Assembly (NCBI GenBank): GCA_002453315.1
Contig: DKGO01000161.1
Coordinates: forward strand, 1 to 7,155
DNA: 7,155 bases
Direction of reading: 5' to 3'
Origin: Caryophanales bacterium UBA6768
GTDB lineage: Bacteria; Bacillota; Bacilli; Bacillales_D; Amphibacillaceae
Below the pieces are notes generated by a model. It made no database searches. It was given only the letters and a program-made list of their open reading frames with translations, and was not told where the DNA came from. A program made the position numbers and the translations under genes. Shown piece after piece: positions 1 through 5,227 of this stretch. The first letter of the stretch is position 1; each line of letters begins with the position of its first letter.

Positions 1-194
1 ATAAAGGGCTCCGTCACAGTTTTAGAAAAAAAAGCTCCTGGTGCTTCATGCGTTGCTAATTTTAAAACAATCTTATCATTAGAGTCTTCTTTGGAAGCTT
101 GCCCTGAAGGTTGTTCAGATTTGTTGCCTCCACAGGCTGCTAATACCACTATTAAAAATAGAGAAACAAGGATTGACATCGTTTTTTTATTCAT
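1..194 (-). CDS. Solute-binding lipoprotein, probably TRAP (DctP) type; partial, C-terminus outside window
   Basis: Only the first 64 codons are present; the frame is open to base 1. The start is ATG at 194-192, preceded by AAAGGGG (204-210) nine bases upstream. The protein opens with a lysine-containing n-region (MNKKT), a hydrophobic stretch (about residues 7-20) and a lipobox LAAC with the lipidated cysteine at residue 21. A Gly/Ser/Gln/Lys-rich linker follows, then the first beta strand IVLKLATHEAPG and a segment ending TEPF. A membrane-anchored solute-binding protein is therefore very likely. The strand sequence and the 'T-E-P-F' that follows resemble DctP proteins of TRAP carboxylate transporters, but an ABC-type binding protein is not excluded by so short a fragment. 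It lies 49 nt downstream of the lyase gene on the same strand with no terminator, so it is probably the uptake component of that operon. Confidence 0.8.
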   Translation of the reverse strand, partial: MNKKTMSILVSLFLIVVLAACGGNKSEQPSGQASKEDSNDKIVLKLATHEAPGAFFSKTVTEPF

Positions 195-243
195 TTTTAT
201 GAGCCCCTTTTATTAAATTTAGTTAATAGAATTCAAAGTTTAT

Positions 244-1128
244 TTAACTCTTATTTATTGGCATATATTTTTCTTGAAGCCTTTCAATTTCGTCAAAACC
301 AATTAAATTTTTAAATTCATCTGTATCCATCATAACTCTATTTTCAATTTTTAAGTCTTTTGTTTTCTTATGTTTTACCAATTGCCTCAATCCATCTTCT
401 AATGCAGCACTAGCAAGCATCAGAGGTACTAATGGGAAATGAATAAATTTACCGTTGATTTTCCGCAACATATTTTCTGAAATTCCATCATGTGCAAATT
501 TTGTCATCTGTAATGACAAAGGTACTGAAACACTTTGACCAAATTTAACTAATCCTTCAACATCTCCAAAAACATAAGATAACGGCTGGATAAAGTCGGC
601 TCCTGCAGAAATATATGCATTTGCCCGTTCTATGGCATCCTCACCAAAGGCATCTGTTCTTGCGATGATAATAAAATCTTCATTCGATTTAGCTTCGACA
701 GCAGCCTGAATTTTTGCTGCCCCTTCTTCAATAGAAATGAGTTCGGGATCATTGCTGACACCTAGCGGACATCTTTTTGGCACAATTTGGTCTTCAAGTA
801 TTATCCCGGCTACCCCTGCTCGTTCAAACGACTTTACCGTTCTAATGACGTTGAGTGCATTTCCATAGCCAGTGTCAGCGTCACAAATAACAGGGATACC
901 AACAGCATTCACGATGTTTTGGACAACTTGCAAGTTTTCTGTCATAGTATATAACTCAGCATCTGGCATACCAAGATAACTAGCAGAAATAGCATAGCCG
1001 GATGTGAAAACAGCATCAAAGCCAGCATTCTCGATCATCATGCCACTTAAAGCATCGTAAGCCCCGGCTGTGTAAATAAACTCCTTTTCCTCCATTGTTT
1101 TCCTCAAAACTGTTGCTTGGTTATTCAT
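244..1128 (-). CDS. PEP mutase/isocitrate lyase superfamily C-C lyase (2,3-dimethylmalate / 2-methylisocitrate lyase-like)
   Basis: A 294-residue cytoplasmic protein, the usual length of the small ICL-like enzymes (PrpB, dimethylmalate lyase, oxaloacetate decarboxylase). Family marks in order: GAYDALS (22-28), SGYAISASYLGMPD with Asp56, the Mg-binding DADTGYGN (83-90, Asp83 and Asp85), AGVAGIILEDQ (104-114), the gating loop PKRC with Cys120, and ARTDA (156-160). These support Mg-dependent retro-aldol cleavage of a malate-like diacid to pyruvate or another keto acid plus a carboxylate. Several positions are unusual: the loop reads KRCPLG instead of KRCGH, and the position of PrpB Glu188 is Leu183 (QPLS instead of PEA). 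Start is ATG with GGAGGGA (1134-1140) six bases upstream. It begins 14 nt after the small-subunit gene, so it is surely in the same transcript. Substrate is uncertain; Dml is the best analogy by context. Confidence 0.88.
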   Translation of the reverse strand: MNNQATVLRKTMEEKEFIYTAGAYDALSGMMIENAGFDAVFTSGYAISASYLGMPDAELYTMTENLQVVQNIVNAVGIPVICDADTGYGNALNVIRTVKSFERAGVAGIILEDQIVPKRCPLGVSNDPELISIEEGAAKIQAAVEAKSNEDFIIIARTDAFGEDAIERANAYISAGADFIQPLSYVFGDVEGLVKFGQSVSVPLSLQMTKFAHDGISENMLRKINGKFIHFPLVPLMLASAALEDGLRQLVKHKKTKDLKIENRVMMDTDEFKNLIGFDEIERLQEKYMPINKS

Positions 1129-1142
1129 TCAAATCCCTCCTG

Positions 1143-1667
1143 TTAGCTTTCGCTTAATTGTTCGCTTGCAAATCTCTCTTTTAAGTACTCAATATGACCT
1201 CCCAATTCCACAATTTTTTTATCCGTTTTCGGTAAAGGTTTATAATCCATAACAGTGTTAGTAGTTTTATTTAAAATAAAAGACTCGCCCCAATTTATCA
1301 CGATCTCATCGTATCGATTTACTTTTTCCAAAATTCCTTTACACTCAATCAATGGGACACCATCCGCAATCTGCCCCCGATAAAAACCTGGAGAAAATGA
1401 TTCCGCTATAACACCTACAACACCCAAGTGCCTAAGAACAAGCATAGGAGGTTTATGAGGGTGCCCATAACCGAAATTATCGCCCCCAATAATCCAATCG
1501 CCAGGTTTTACTTTTTCAGTAAAGTCACTTTCATATTCATTCATACAAACATCTACAAGTTTAGTTACATCCGTTTCTCTAATATTTTCAACCCCAACGA
1601 TCCGATCAACATCATAATTTTCCTCATCGAAAATCCAAATTACTCTTCCTTTAATAGGATTCTCCAT
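1143..1667 (-). CDS. Aconitase-superfamily hydro-lyase, small (LeuD/DmdB-like) subunit
   Basis: A 174-residue protein, typical for a stand-alone swivel-domain subunit of a two-subunit hydro-lyase. The family fold is clear: GRVIWIFDEENYDVDRI (7-23, the counterpart of the N-x-D-T-D-x-I motif), KPGDWIIGGDNFGYG (54-68), GVVGVIAESF with FYRG (82-98), and ADGVPLIEC (101-109). The loop that normally reads GCGSSREH, carrying the aconitase catalytic serine and carboxylate-binding arginine, here reads GYGHPHKPP (66-74). The specificity segment after DVD is IVGVENI rather than IPARYL. It is therefore not an ordinary isopropylmalate isomerase or aconitase. It starts at ATG with AAGGGGGG (1676-1683) eight bases upstream, 28 nt after the large-subunit stop, and must pair with that subunit. 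Which diacid it handles cannot be read from sequence; dimethylmaleate hydratase DmdB is the closest functional analogy by context. Confidence 0.85.
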   Translation of the reverse strand: MENPIKGRVIWIFDEENYDVDRIVGVENIRETDVTKLVDVCMNEYESDFTEKVKPGDWIIGGDNFGYGHPHKPPMLVLRHLGVVGVIAESFSPGFYRGQIADGVPLIECKGILEKVNRYDEIVINWGESFILNKTTNTVMDYKPLPKTDKKIVELGGHIEYLKERFASEQLSES

Positions 1668-1695
1668 TACTAAATCCCCCCTTAATTTAAAAGTA

Positions 1696-2979
1696 TTAGC
1701 CAGAATATAAATCTTCTGTTTTCGAAATATATTTACGAGGATCTGTTATCTTGCTCTCAATAGCTGATGCCGCTACTGTTGCTGAACTAACCAAATAAAT
1801 ATCTGAATCTACGCTCCCCATTCTTCCAGGCACATTGAGGGTCGCGGTGGAGAGCGCTTTTTGTCCTGCAGAAATCGTGCCACTTCTACCAAAACAGTAA
1901 TCACAACTAGGAGCAGCAATAACTGCACCAGCTTGAATAAATGTTGTTAACAGACCTTCTTTTGATGCCTGTTCCATTAGTTCATTTGTAGATGGGACAA
2001 TGTTCAATTTGAAAGTAGGTGCTACTTTCTTTCCTTTTAATATATGTGCCGCAATTCTCATATCGTCAATAGTTCCACCAACACAAGAACCAATATATCC
2101 TTGATCAATAGGGATATCTAAAATTTGCTCTAATGGTACTACATTCGCTGGAGATGGAGGCAAAACTGCCAAAGGTTCTAAGCTACTTAAATCAATCGAA
2201 TATTCAGCTTCATAGGTTGCATCTTTATCTGGGAGAACATGTTCATAATTTCCCTTTGCCCGCCCTTGAAGATAATCATCAACTTTCTGATCGGGCACCA
2301 TCACTGCTGTGGTTCCTCCAACAAACATAACTAAACCACAGATAATTGCCCTTGCATCAATTGATAGATGTTGTAGCGCAGTGCCGTCAATTTCTAATAC
2401 TTTATTCAAGCAACCCTTGGGACCTAATTTACTTTGTATTAAATTGTATATATCACGAGCCGTGACACCATGGGGTATCTTTCCGTTCAAGGTTAATTTG
2501 ACTGAGCCTGGAACTTGAACTGCTACCTTCTCAGAAACAAAAGCTTCGAATAAGTATCGGCGATTACCAACCGCTATAGAGCCAAGAGCTCCTAAAGCGC
2601 TTACATGTCCATCGTAATGTAAGATGAATTTACCTGGTACGGCATAACCTTGCTCTCTCGCTAAATGATGCCCAATACCCTCTCTTTCATATAAAACAAT
2701 TCCCTGTTCTTTGGCAAAGTTTCTTGTCTGTTCATGAAACGCCTCTTCTTCAGCTGAAATTGTCGGTGTCATGTGATCGATGTACAAAATAAATCTTTCT
2801 GGTTCAGAAACTCTTTTTATCCCAAATTCTTCTTTCATTTGTTTTTCAATTCGATCAGTGTAACCTGGGAAATCATAAGCCATGACGTAATCTGGTTTAA
2901 CCATAATCTCATCACCAGGTCGGACTTTCTCTAAACCTGCAGCTTGCGCATAAATTTTTTCCGCAATTGTCATACTCAA
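1696..2979 (-). CDS. Aconitase-superfamily [4Fe-4S] hydro-lyase, large (LeuC/DmdA-like) subunit
   Basis: A 427-residue protein, the length of short LeuC-type large subunits. The N-terminus TIAEKIYAQAAG and the VRPGDE segment are family-typical. DH (68-69), KIPHGVTARD (167-176) and SIDLSSLEP (261-269) follow. Iron-sulfur ligands are all present: Cys299 in IGSCVGG, and Cys359 and Cys362 in SCDYC. PGRMG (384-388) keeps an arginine that binds substrate in aconitase. Changes from the classical enzymes: DGH (123-125) for DSH, SCVGG for SCTNG, and TLNV (380-383) for NRNF. It probably adds water to, or removes it from, a carbon-carbon double bond in a diacid. First gene of the operon; no leucine-biosynthesis genes are nearby. 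The start is taken as TTG at 2979-2977, set by a GGAGGTG nine bases upstream; an in-frame ATG two codons later is 15 bases from it. Confidence 0.88.
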   Translation of the reverse strand: MSMTIAEKIYAQAAGLEKVRPGDEIMVKPDYVMAYDFPGYTDRIEKQMKEEFGIKRVSEPERFILYIDHMTPTISAEEEAFHEQTRNFAKEQGIVLYEREGIGHHLAREQGYAVPGKFILHYDGHVSALGALGSIAVGNRRYLFEAFVSEKVAVQVPGSVKLTLNGKIPHGVTARDIYNLIQSKLGPKGCLNKVLEIDGTALQHLSIDARAIICGLVMFVGGTTAVMVPDQKVDDYLQGRAKGNYEHVLPDKDATYEAEYSIDLSSLEPLAVLPPSPANVVPLEQILDIPIDQGYIGSCVGGTIDDMRIAAHILKGKKVAPTFKLNIVPSTNELMEQASKEGLLTTFIQAGAVIAAPSCDYCFGRSGTISAGQKALSTATLNVPGRMGSVDSDIYLVSSATVAASAIESKITDPRKYISKTEDLYSG

Positions 2980-2986
2980 TTAAGAA

Positions 2987-2993
2987 CACCTCC
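2987..2993 (-). promoter_or_regulatory. Ribosome binding site that decides a TTG start
   Basis: Minus-strand GGAGGTG. The last G of its GGAGG core is 9 nt before TTG (2979-2977) and 15 nt before the in-frame ATG (2973-2971). Spacing favours TTG as the start of the large subunit, giving an MSM N-terminus, although MTIAEK from the ATG also resembles the usual family start. Confidence 0.6.
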
Positions 2994-3007
2994 AAAAATT
3001 AATATCG

Positions 3008-3040
3008 TTATTTAGTAAATGTAATCAATTCTCCCTCCTT
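3008..3040 (-). other. Orphan Shine-Dalgarno with a six-codon mini-ORF in the operon leader
   Basis: On the minus strand AAGGAGGGAG (3031-3040) is followed two bases later by TTG, four sense codons' worth of Thr/Phe/Ile, Lys and TAA (3028-3008; peptide MITFTK). The Shine-Dalgarno is as strong as those of the real genes but serves no annotated gene. It may be a leader peptide, a ribosome standby site, or chance in a purine-rich stretch. Real translation is not shown. Confidence 0.2.
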
Positions 3041-3125
3041 TTTTTGTATAGAAATTCAAATTGATTGAAATTTTCCTAGCAGTAAAGAATTACCTTAACT
3101 ATGTACTTTTCACTAGTTATATCTT

Positions 3126-3155
3126 ATAATGACTATAGTCGATGACTAAGGTCAA
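3126..3155 (-). promoter_or_regulatory. Candidate sigma-A promoter of the hydro-lyase/lyase operon
   Basis: Read on the minus strand: TTGACC (3150-3155) as -35 and CATTAT (3126-3131) as -10, 18-bp spacer, matching 5/6 and 4/6 of consensus. Start would be near 3119, leaving a leader of about 140 nt. It lies inside the three 13-bp repeats, which suits repression by the neighbouring TetR protein. The -10 is modest, and a TATAAG at 3123-3128 has the wrong spacing, so the exact start is unsure. Confidence 0.4.
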
Positions 3156-3167
3156 TGACCGTGGTCA
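3129..3167. repeat. Three tandem 13-bp operator-like repeats, ATGAC-N4-GTC-N
   Basis: Units at 3129-3141 (ATGACTATAGTCG), 3142-3154 (ATGACTAAGGTCA) and 3155-3167 (ATGACCGTGGTCA) are directly adjacent. All three keep ATGAC and GTC; each unit is itself a dyad, TGAC-N4-GTCA, perfect in the second and third and one base off in the first. Units two and three also sit in a larger imperfect 29-bp palindrome (3141-3169, 12 of 14 pairs matching). The position between two divergent genes, one a TetR regulator, makes these the likely binding sites of that regulator. Binding is inferred, not shown. Confidence 0.65.
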
Positions 3168-3171
3168 TCAT

Positions 3172-3200
3172 TTGTAAATAGTATATTGCATTGATAAACT
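3172..3200 (+). promoter_or_regulatory. Candidate promoter of the tetR-family gene
   Basis: TTGTAA (3172-3177), 17-bp spacer, TAAACT (3195-3200); each hexamer matches consensus at 4/6. Start would be near 3207, about 50 nt before the ATG. The -35 begins five bases after the last operator-like repeat, so the same sites could give autoregulation. Several other AT-rich hexamers exist here, so this is only the best of several. Confidence 0.35.
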
Positions 3201-3258
3201 AGATGTCAACAAAAATTGTTAAATTATTTTTAATTTTTGAAAGGAAGAGATAATTTAG

Positions 3259-3876
3259 ATGGAATTATTTGAAAAGGATAATGATTTAACCGCTCGGCAA
3301 ATACAAGCTCTCGAAACAAAGAAGACAATATTTGATTCTGCAATGGAGTTATTTATTAAACACGGATTTTATAATGTACGTGTTGATGATATTGTTGAAA
3401 AAGCAGGCACTTCAAAGGGTACTTTTTATGTTCACTTTAAATCTAAAGATCAAGTCATTGTAGAGCATTATAAAAAAATAGATGAACACTATGTTGGTAT
3501 TTTTAAGGGACTGCCTGAAGAAATGAGTAGCTATGACAAATTGTTAATTCTGTTCAAGGAGGCGTACTTATATACGGAGAAAATTGGAAAGGAATTATTG
3601 GGTGTTGTTTTAATCAACCAAATAAGCGGAAAAGAACACATCCGTCATGTAACAGATCCTAAAAGAAATATCTTCAAAATAACACTTGGTTTAATACAAG
3701 AAGGTCAAAAAAATGGTGAATTTTCAAATAAGATTAATCCTGAAAGCTTAACTTTATTAATTTTACAGCAACATTCAGGTGTATTTTTAACATGGAAAAT
3801 GCTTGAAGGTGATAGCCTTGTTGAGATGGGCACACGAACCATACAACTATTTTTAGAAAGTTTTTTAAACAACTAA
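3259..3876 (+). CDS. TetR/AcrR-family transcriptional regulator
   Basis: A 205-residue protein with the standard layout. A short polar N-terminal arm comes first, then the TetR DNA-binding domain: KKTIFDSAMELFIKHGFYNV (helix 1 region, 21-40), VDDIVEKAGTSKGTFYVHF (42-60, helix-turn-helix with recognition helix around TSKGTFYVHF) and KSKDQV. A mostly helical ligand-binding and dimerisation region fills the rest (about 75-205), with no recognisable ligand motif. Start is ATG with AAGGAAGAG (3241-3249) at about 10 bases. It is transcribed away from the hydro-lyase operon across a 279-bp gap with three dyad repeats, so local repression of that operon and of itself is likely. The ligand may be the imported diacid or a downstream acyl-CoA. 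The gene is AT-rich: 28% GC by hand count in 3301-3360, against 40% in 4021-4080 of the next gene. TAA stop, then a shared terminator. Confidence 0.92.
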   Translation: MELFEKDNDLTARQIQALETKKTIFDSAMELFIKHGFYNVRVDDIVEKAGTSKGTFYVHFKSKDQVIVEHYKKIDEHYVGIFKGLPEEMSSYDKLLILFKEAYLYTEKIGKELLGVVLINQISGKEHIRHVTDPKRNIFKITLGLIQEGQKNGEFSNKINPESLTLLILQQHSGVFLTWKMLEGDSLVEMGTRTIQLFLESFLNN

Positions 3877-3892
3877 GGTGATACAATTATAA

Positions 3893-3921
3893 AGAGTTCT
3901 CCACCGCACTTGGAGAACTCT
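3893..3921. terminator. Bidirectional intrinsic terminator between convergent genes
   Basis: Perfect 11-bp stem AGAGTTCTCCA (3893-3903) with TGGAGAACTCT (3911-3921) and a 7-base loop. On the plus strand it is followed by CATTTTT (ends tetR); on the minus strand by TTTATAATT (ends the acyl-CoA dehydrogenase, whose stop is 6 nt before the stem). The minus-strand U-tract is the weaker of the two. Confidence 0.85.
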
Positions 3922-3927
3922 CATTTT

Positions 3928-5073
3928 TCAAAGCTTCATATTTTTAGCAATGATTGTTTTCATAATTTCATTAGTCCCCGCGTAAATCGCCATGACGGGA
4001 ATGTCACGAAATCGTCTTGCGATTTCATATTCTTCCATATAGCCGTATCCACCGTGTAGCTGCATACATTCTGTGGAAATTTTTTTAGCCATATCGGTAA
4101 TCCACCATTTTGCCATTGAGACTTTTGTGACGACATCCGCACCTTCAAGGTGCTCTTTTATCAATTGGTCAAGAAAAGCGCGACTCACTTCGATTTGTGT
4201 CGCCATCTCCACGATTTTAAATTGTGTATTTTGGAATTTACTAATCGGTTGCCCGAATGCTTCTCTACTTTTCACATAATCGATTGTTAATTCAAGCATC
4301 GCTTCTGACGAAACTTGAGCGGCAATCGCGACGATAAGTCGTTCTTGCTGCAGCTTCTCCATCATATACTTAAAGCCTTCACCTTCACGTCCAATTAAAT
4401 TTTCGACAGGAACACGACAATCTTCGAAAATTAATTCAGCCGTGTCTTGTGCATGCAATCCGACTTTATCTAATTTTCGTCCTCGTGAAAAACCGGGTGT
4501 ATCTCTTTCAATCGCTAGTAAACTTACCCCCTTATGCGGTGGCAACGCCTTCGGATCCGTCTTGCAAGCGATTACAACTAAATCAGCATGAATCCCATTC
4601 GTAATAAAGGTTTTCTGACCATTGACGATGTAATGATCGCCATCTCTGATCGCCGTTGTTTTTATATTTGCTACATCTGAACCAGTTCCCGGTTCAGTCA
4701 TCCCAAGCGCAGTAATCATTTCACCTGAGACACATCGTGGAAGCCATCGTTTCTTTTGCTCTTCTGTTCCGTATGACGTCATGTATGGAACGACAATGTC
4801 GCTGTGTAGCCCGATACCGATTAAGCTTGATCCGACTTTTTCTAATTCTTCGTTAATAACAACATTAAAACCCCAGTCGACGGCAGAACCCCCATATTGC
4901 TCAGGGACATCGGGGCAGAGAAAGCCTTGCTCGCCCATTTTTGTCCATAGTTCACGTGGAATGATTCGATCATTTTCCCATTTATCGTAGTAGGGAACGA
5001 CCTCCTGCTCCAAAAATCTTCTAAAAGCTTGGCGAAAGATTTGATGTTCTTCAGTCAAGTAGAGATGCTTCAT
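3928..5073 (-). CDS. Acyl-CoA dehydrogenase, long-chain (LCAD)-like
   Basis: A 381-residue FAD enzyme, normal length. It oxidises an acyl-CoA to the trans-2-enoyl-CoA, passing electrons to an electron-transfer flavoprotein. Seen in order: helical N-domain (LTEEHQIFRQAFRRF), family signature ALGMTEPGTGSD (122-133), the beta domain with NGQKTFITNG (151-160), REAFGQPISKFQ (270-281, FAD contact), and QLHGGYGYMEEYEIARRFRD (338-357) followed by IYAGTNEIMK. The glutamate used as base by medium-chain enzymes (YEGT) is Ala365 here; Glu244 in LQQER is at the place used by long-chain and isovaleryl-type enzymes, so activity is expected. Start is ATG with AAAGGAGGGG at 5081-5090. It has its own promoter with cre and FadR-like sites, so it belongs to fatty or branched acyl-CoA catabolism. 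Exact chain preference is unknown; a link to the neighbouring tetR is unproven. Confidence 0.93.
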   Translation of the reverse strand: MKHLYLTEEHQIFRQAFRRFLEQEVVPYYDKWENDRIIPRELWTKMGEQGFLCPDVPEQYGGSAVDWGFNVVINEELEKVGSSLIGIGLHSDIVVPYMTSYGTEEQKKRWLPRCVSGEMITALGMTEPGTGSDVANIKTTAIRDGDHYIVNGQKTFITNGIHADLVVIACKTDPKALPPHKGVSLLAIERDTPGFSRGRKLDKVGLHAQDTAELIFEDCRVPVENLIGREGEGFKYMMEKLQQERLIVAIAAQVSSEAMLELTIDYVKSREAFGQPISKFQNTQFKIVEMATQIEVSRAFLDQLIKEHLEGADVVTKVSMAKWWITDMAKKISTECMQLHGGYGYMEEYEIARRFRDIPVMAIYAGTNEIMKTIIAKNMKL

Positions 5074-5104
5074 TATCCTTCCCCTCCTTTACCTTCTAGA
5101 AAAC

Positions 5105-5122
5105 TGAATGACTGCTCAGTAT
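5105..5122 (-). promoter_or_regulatory. FadR-like (Bacillus TetR-type) operator, imperfect
   Basis: Minus-strand reading of this 18-mer is ATACTGAGCAGTCATTCA. Against the Bacillus FadR box as I recall it (TGAATGAMTANTCATTCA) it fits 12 of 17 fixed positions, with the right half A-N-TCATTCA complete. It covers the expected start point (near 5121) of the acyl-CoA dehydrogenase promoter, a good site for repression that acyl-CoA would lift. The left half is poor, so binding may be weak or by another TetR protein. Confidence 0.45.
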
Positions 5123-5127
5123 AATTT

Positions 5128-5156
5128 ATTGTAAACGTTAACATTTGCATCGTCAA
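5128..5156 (-). promoter_or_regulatory. Sigma-A promoter of the acyl-CoA dehydrogenase gene
   Basis: Minus-strand TTGACG (5151-5156), 17-bp spacer, TACAAT (5128-5133); both hexamers match consensus at 5/6. Predicted start near 5121, giving a leader of about 48 nt before the ATG at 5073. Confidence 0.8.
5130..5143. promoter_or_regulatory. cre box (CcpA binding site)
   Basis: TGTAAACGTTAACA fits the consensus TGWAANCGNTNWCA at every fixed position and is nearly palindromic. It overlaps the -10 hexamer and spacer of the dehydrogenase promoter, where CcpA binding represses. This predicts shut-off of the gene on glucose. Confidence 0.8.
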
Positions 5157-5191
5157 TACGTTATCTTCTCTCTTGCAACTTTTTATGCAAC

Positions 5192-5221
5192 AAAAAAACA
5201 CGTCTCGCTTTTGACGTGTTT
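5192..5221 (-). terminator. Intrinsic terminator of the oxidase operon
   Basis: Perfect 9-bp stem, AAACACGTC (5196-5204) with GACGTGTTT (5213-5221), 8-base loop. On the minus strand the stem runs straight into a T-tract (TTTTTTT including the end of the stem). It begins 6 nt after the oxidase stop codon and separates that unit from the dehydrogenase promoter. Confidence 0.88.
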
Positions 5222-5227
5222 CCATAC

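Noticed and set aside
195..243. Separate promoter for the lipoprotein gene (TTGAAT near 233)
   Set aside because: No acceptable -10 at proper spacing and no terminator before it; read-through from the operon is simpler.
244..1128. Calling the lyase PrpB of the methylcitrate cycle
   Set aside because: No prpC or prpD beside it, and the KRCGH loop and the Glu188 position are not conserved.
1428..1673. Plus-strand 81-codon frame, and others at 2133-2330, 2309-2518, 4073-4279, 4781-4990, 5560-5748 and 6690-6884
   Set aside because: Each lies antisense inside a well-supported gene, has no family motif and no convincing ribosome binding site.
1143..2979. Calling the two subunits LeuC and LeuD of leucine biosynthesis
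   Set aside because: The fold matches, but the SSREH loop, DSH and NRNF motifs are changed and no leuA or leuB is nearby; the neighbours are a lyase, a TetR gene and a transporter protein.
3131..3140. GACTATAGTC as a separate perfect palindromic operator
   Set aside because: It is part of the first 13-bp repeat unit, so the repeat array explains it.
3960..4148. Minus-strand 62-codon frame
   Set aside because: It is an out-of-frame shadow of the acyl-CoA dehydrogenase C-terminus.
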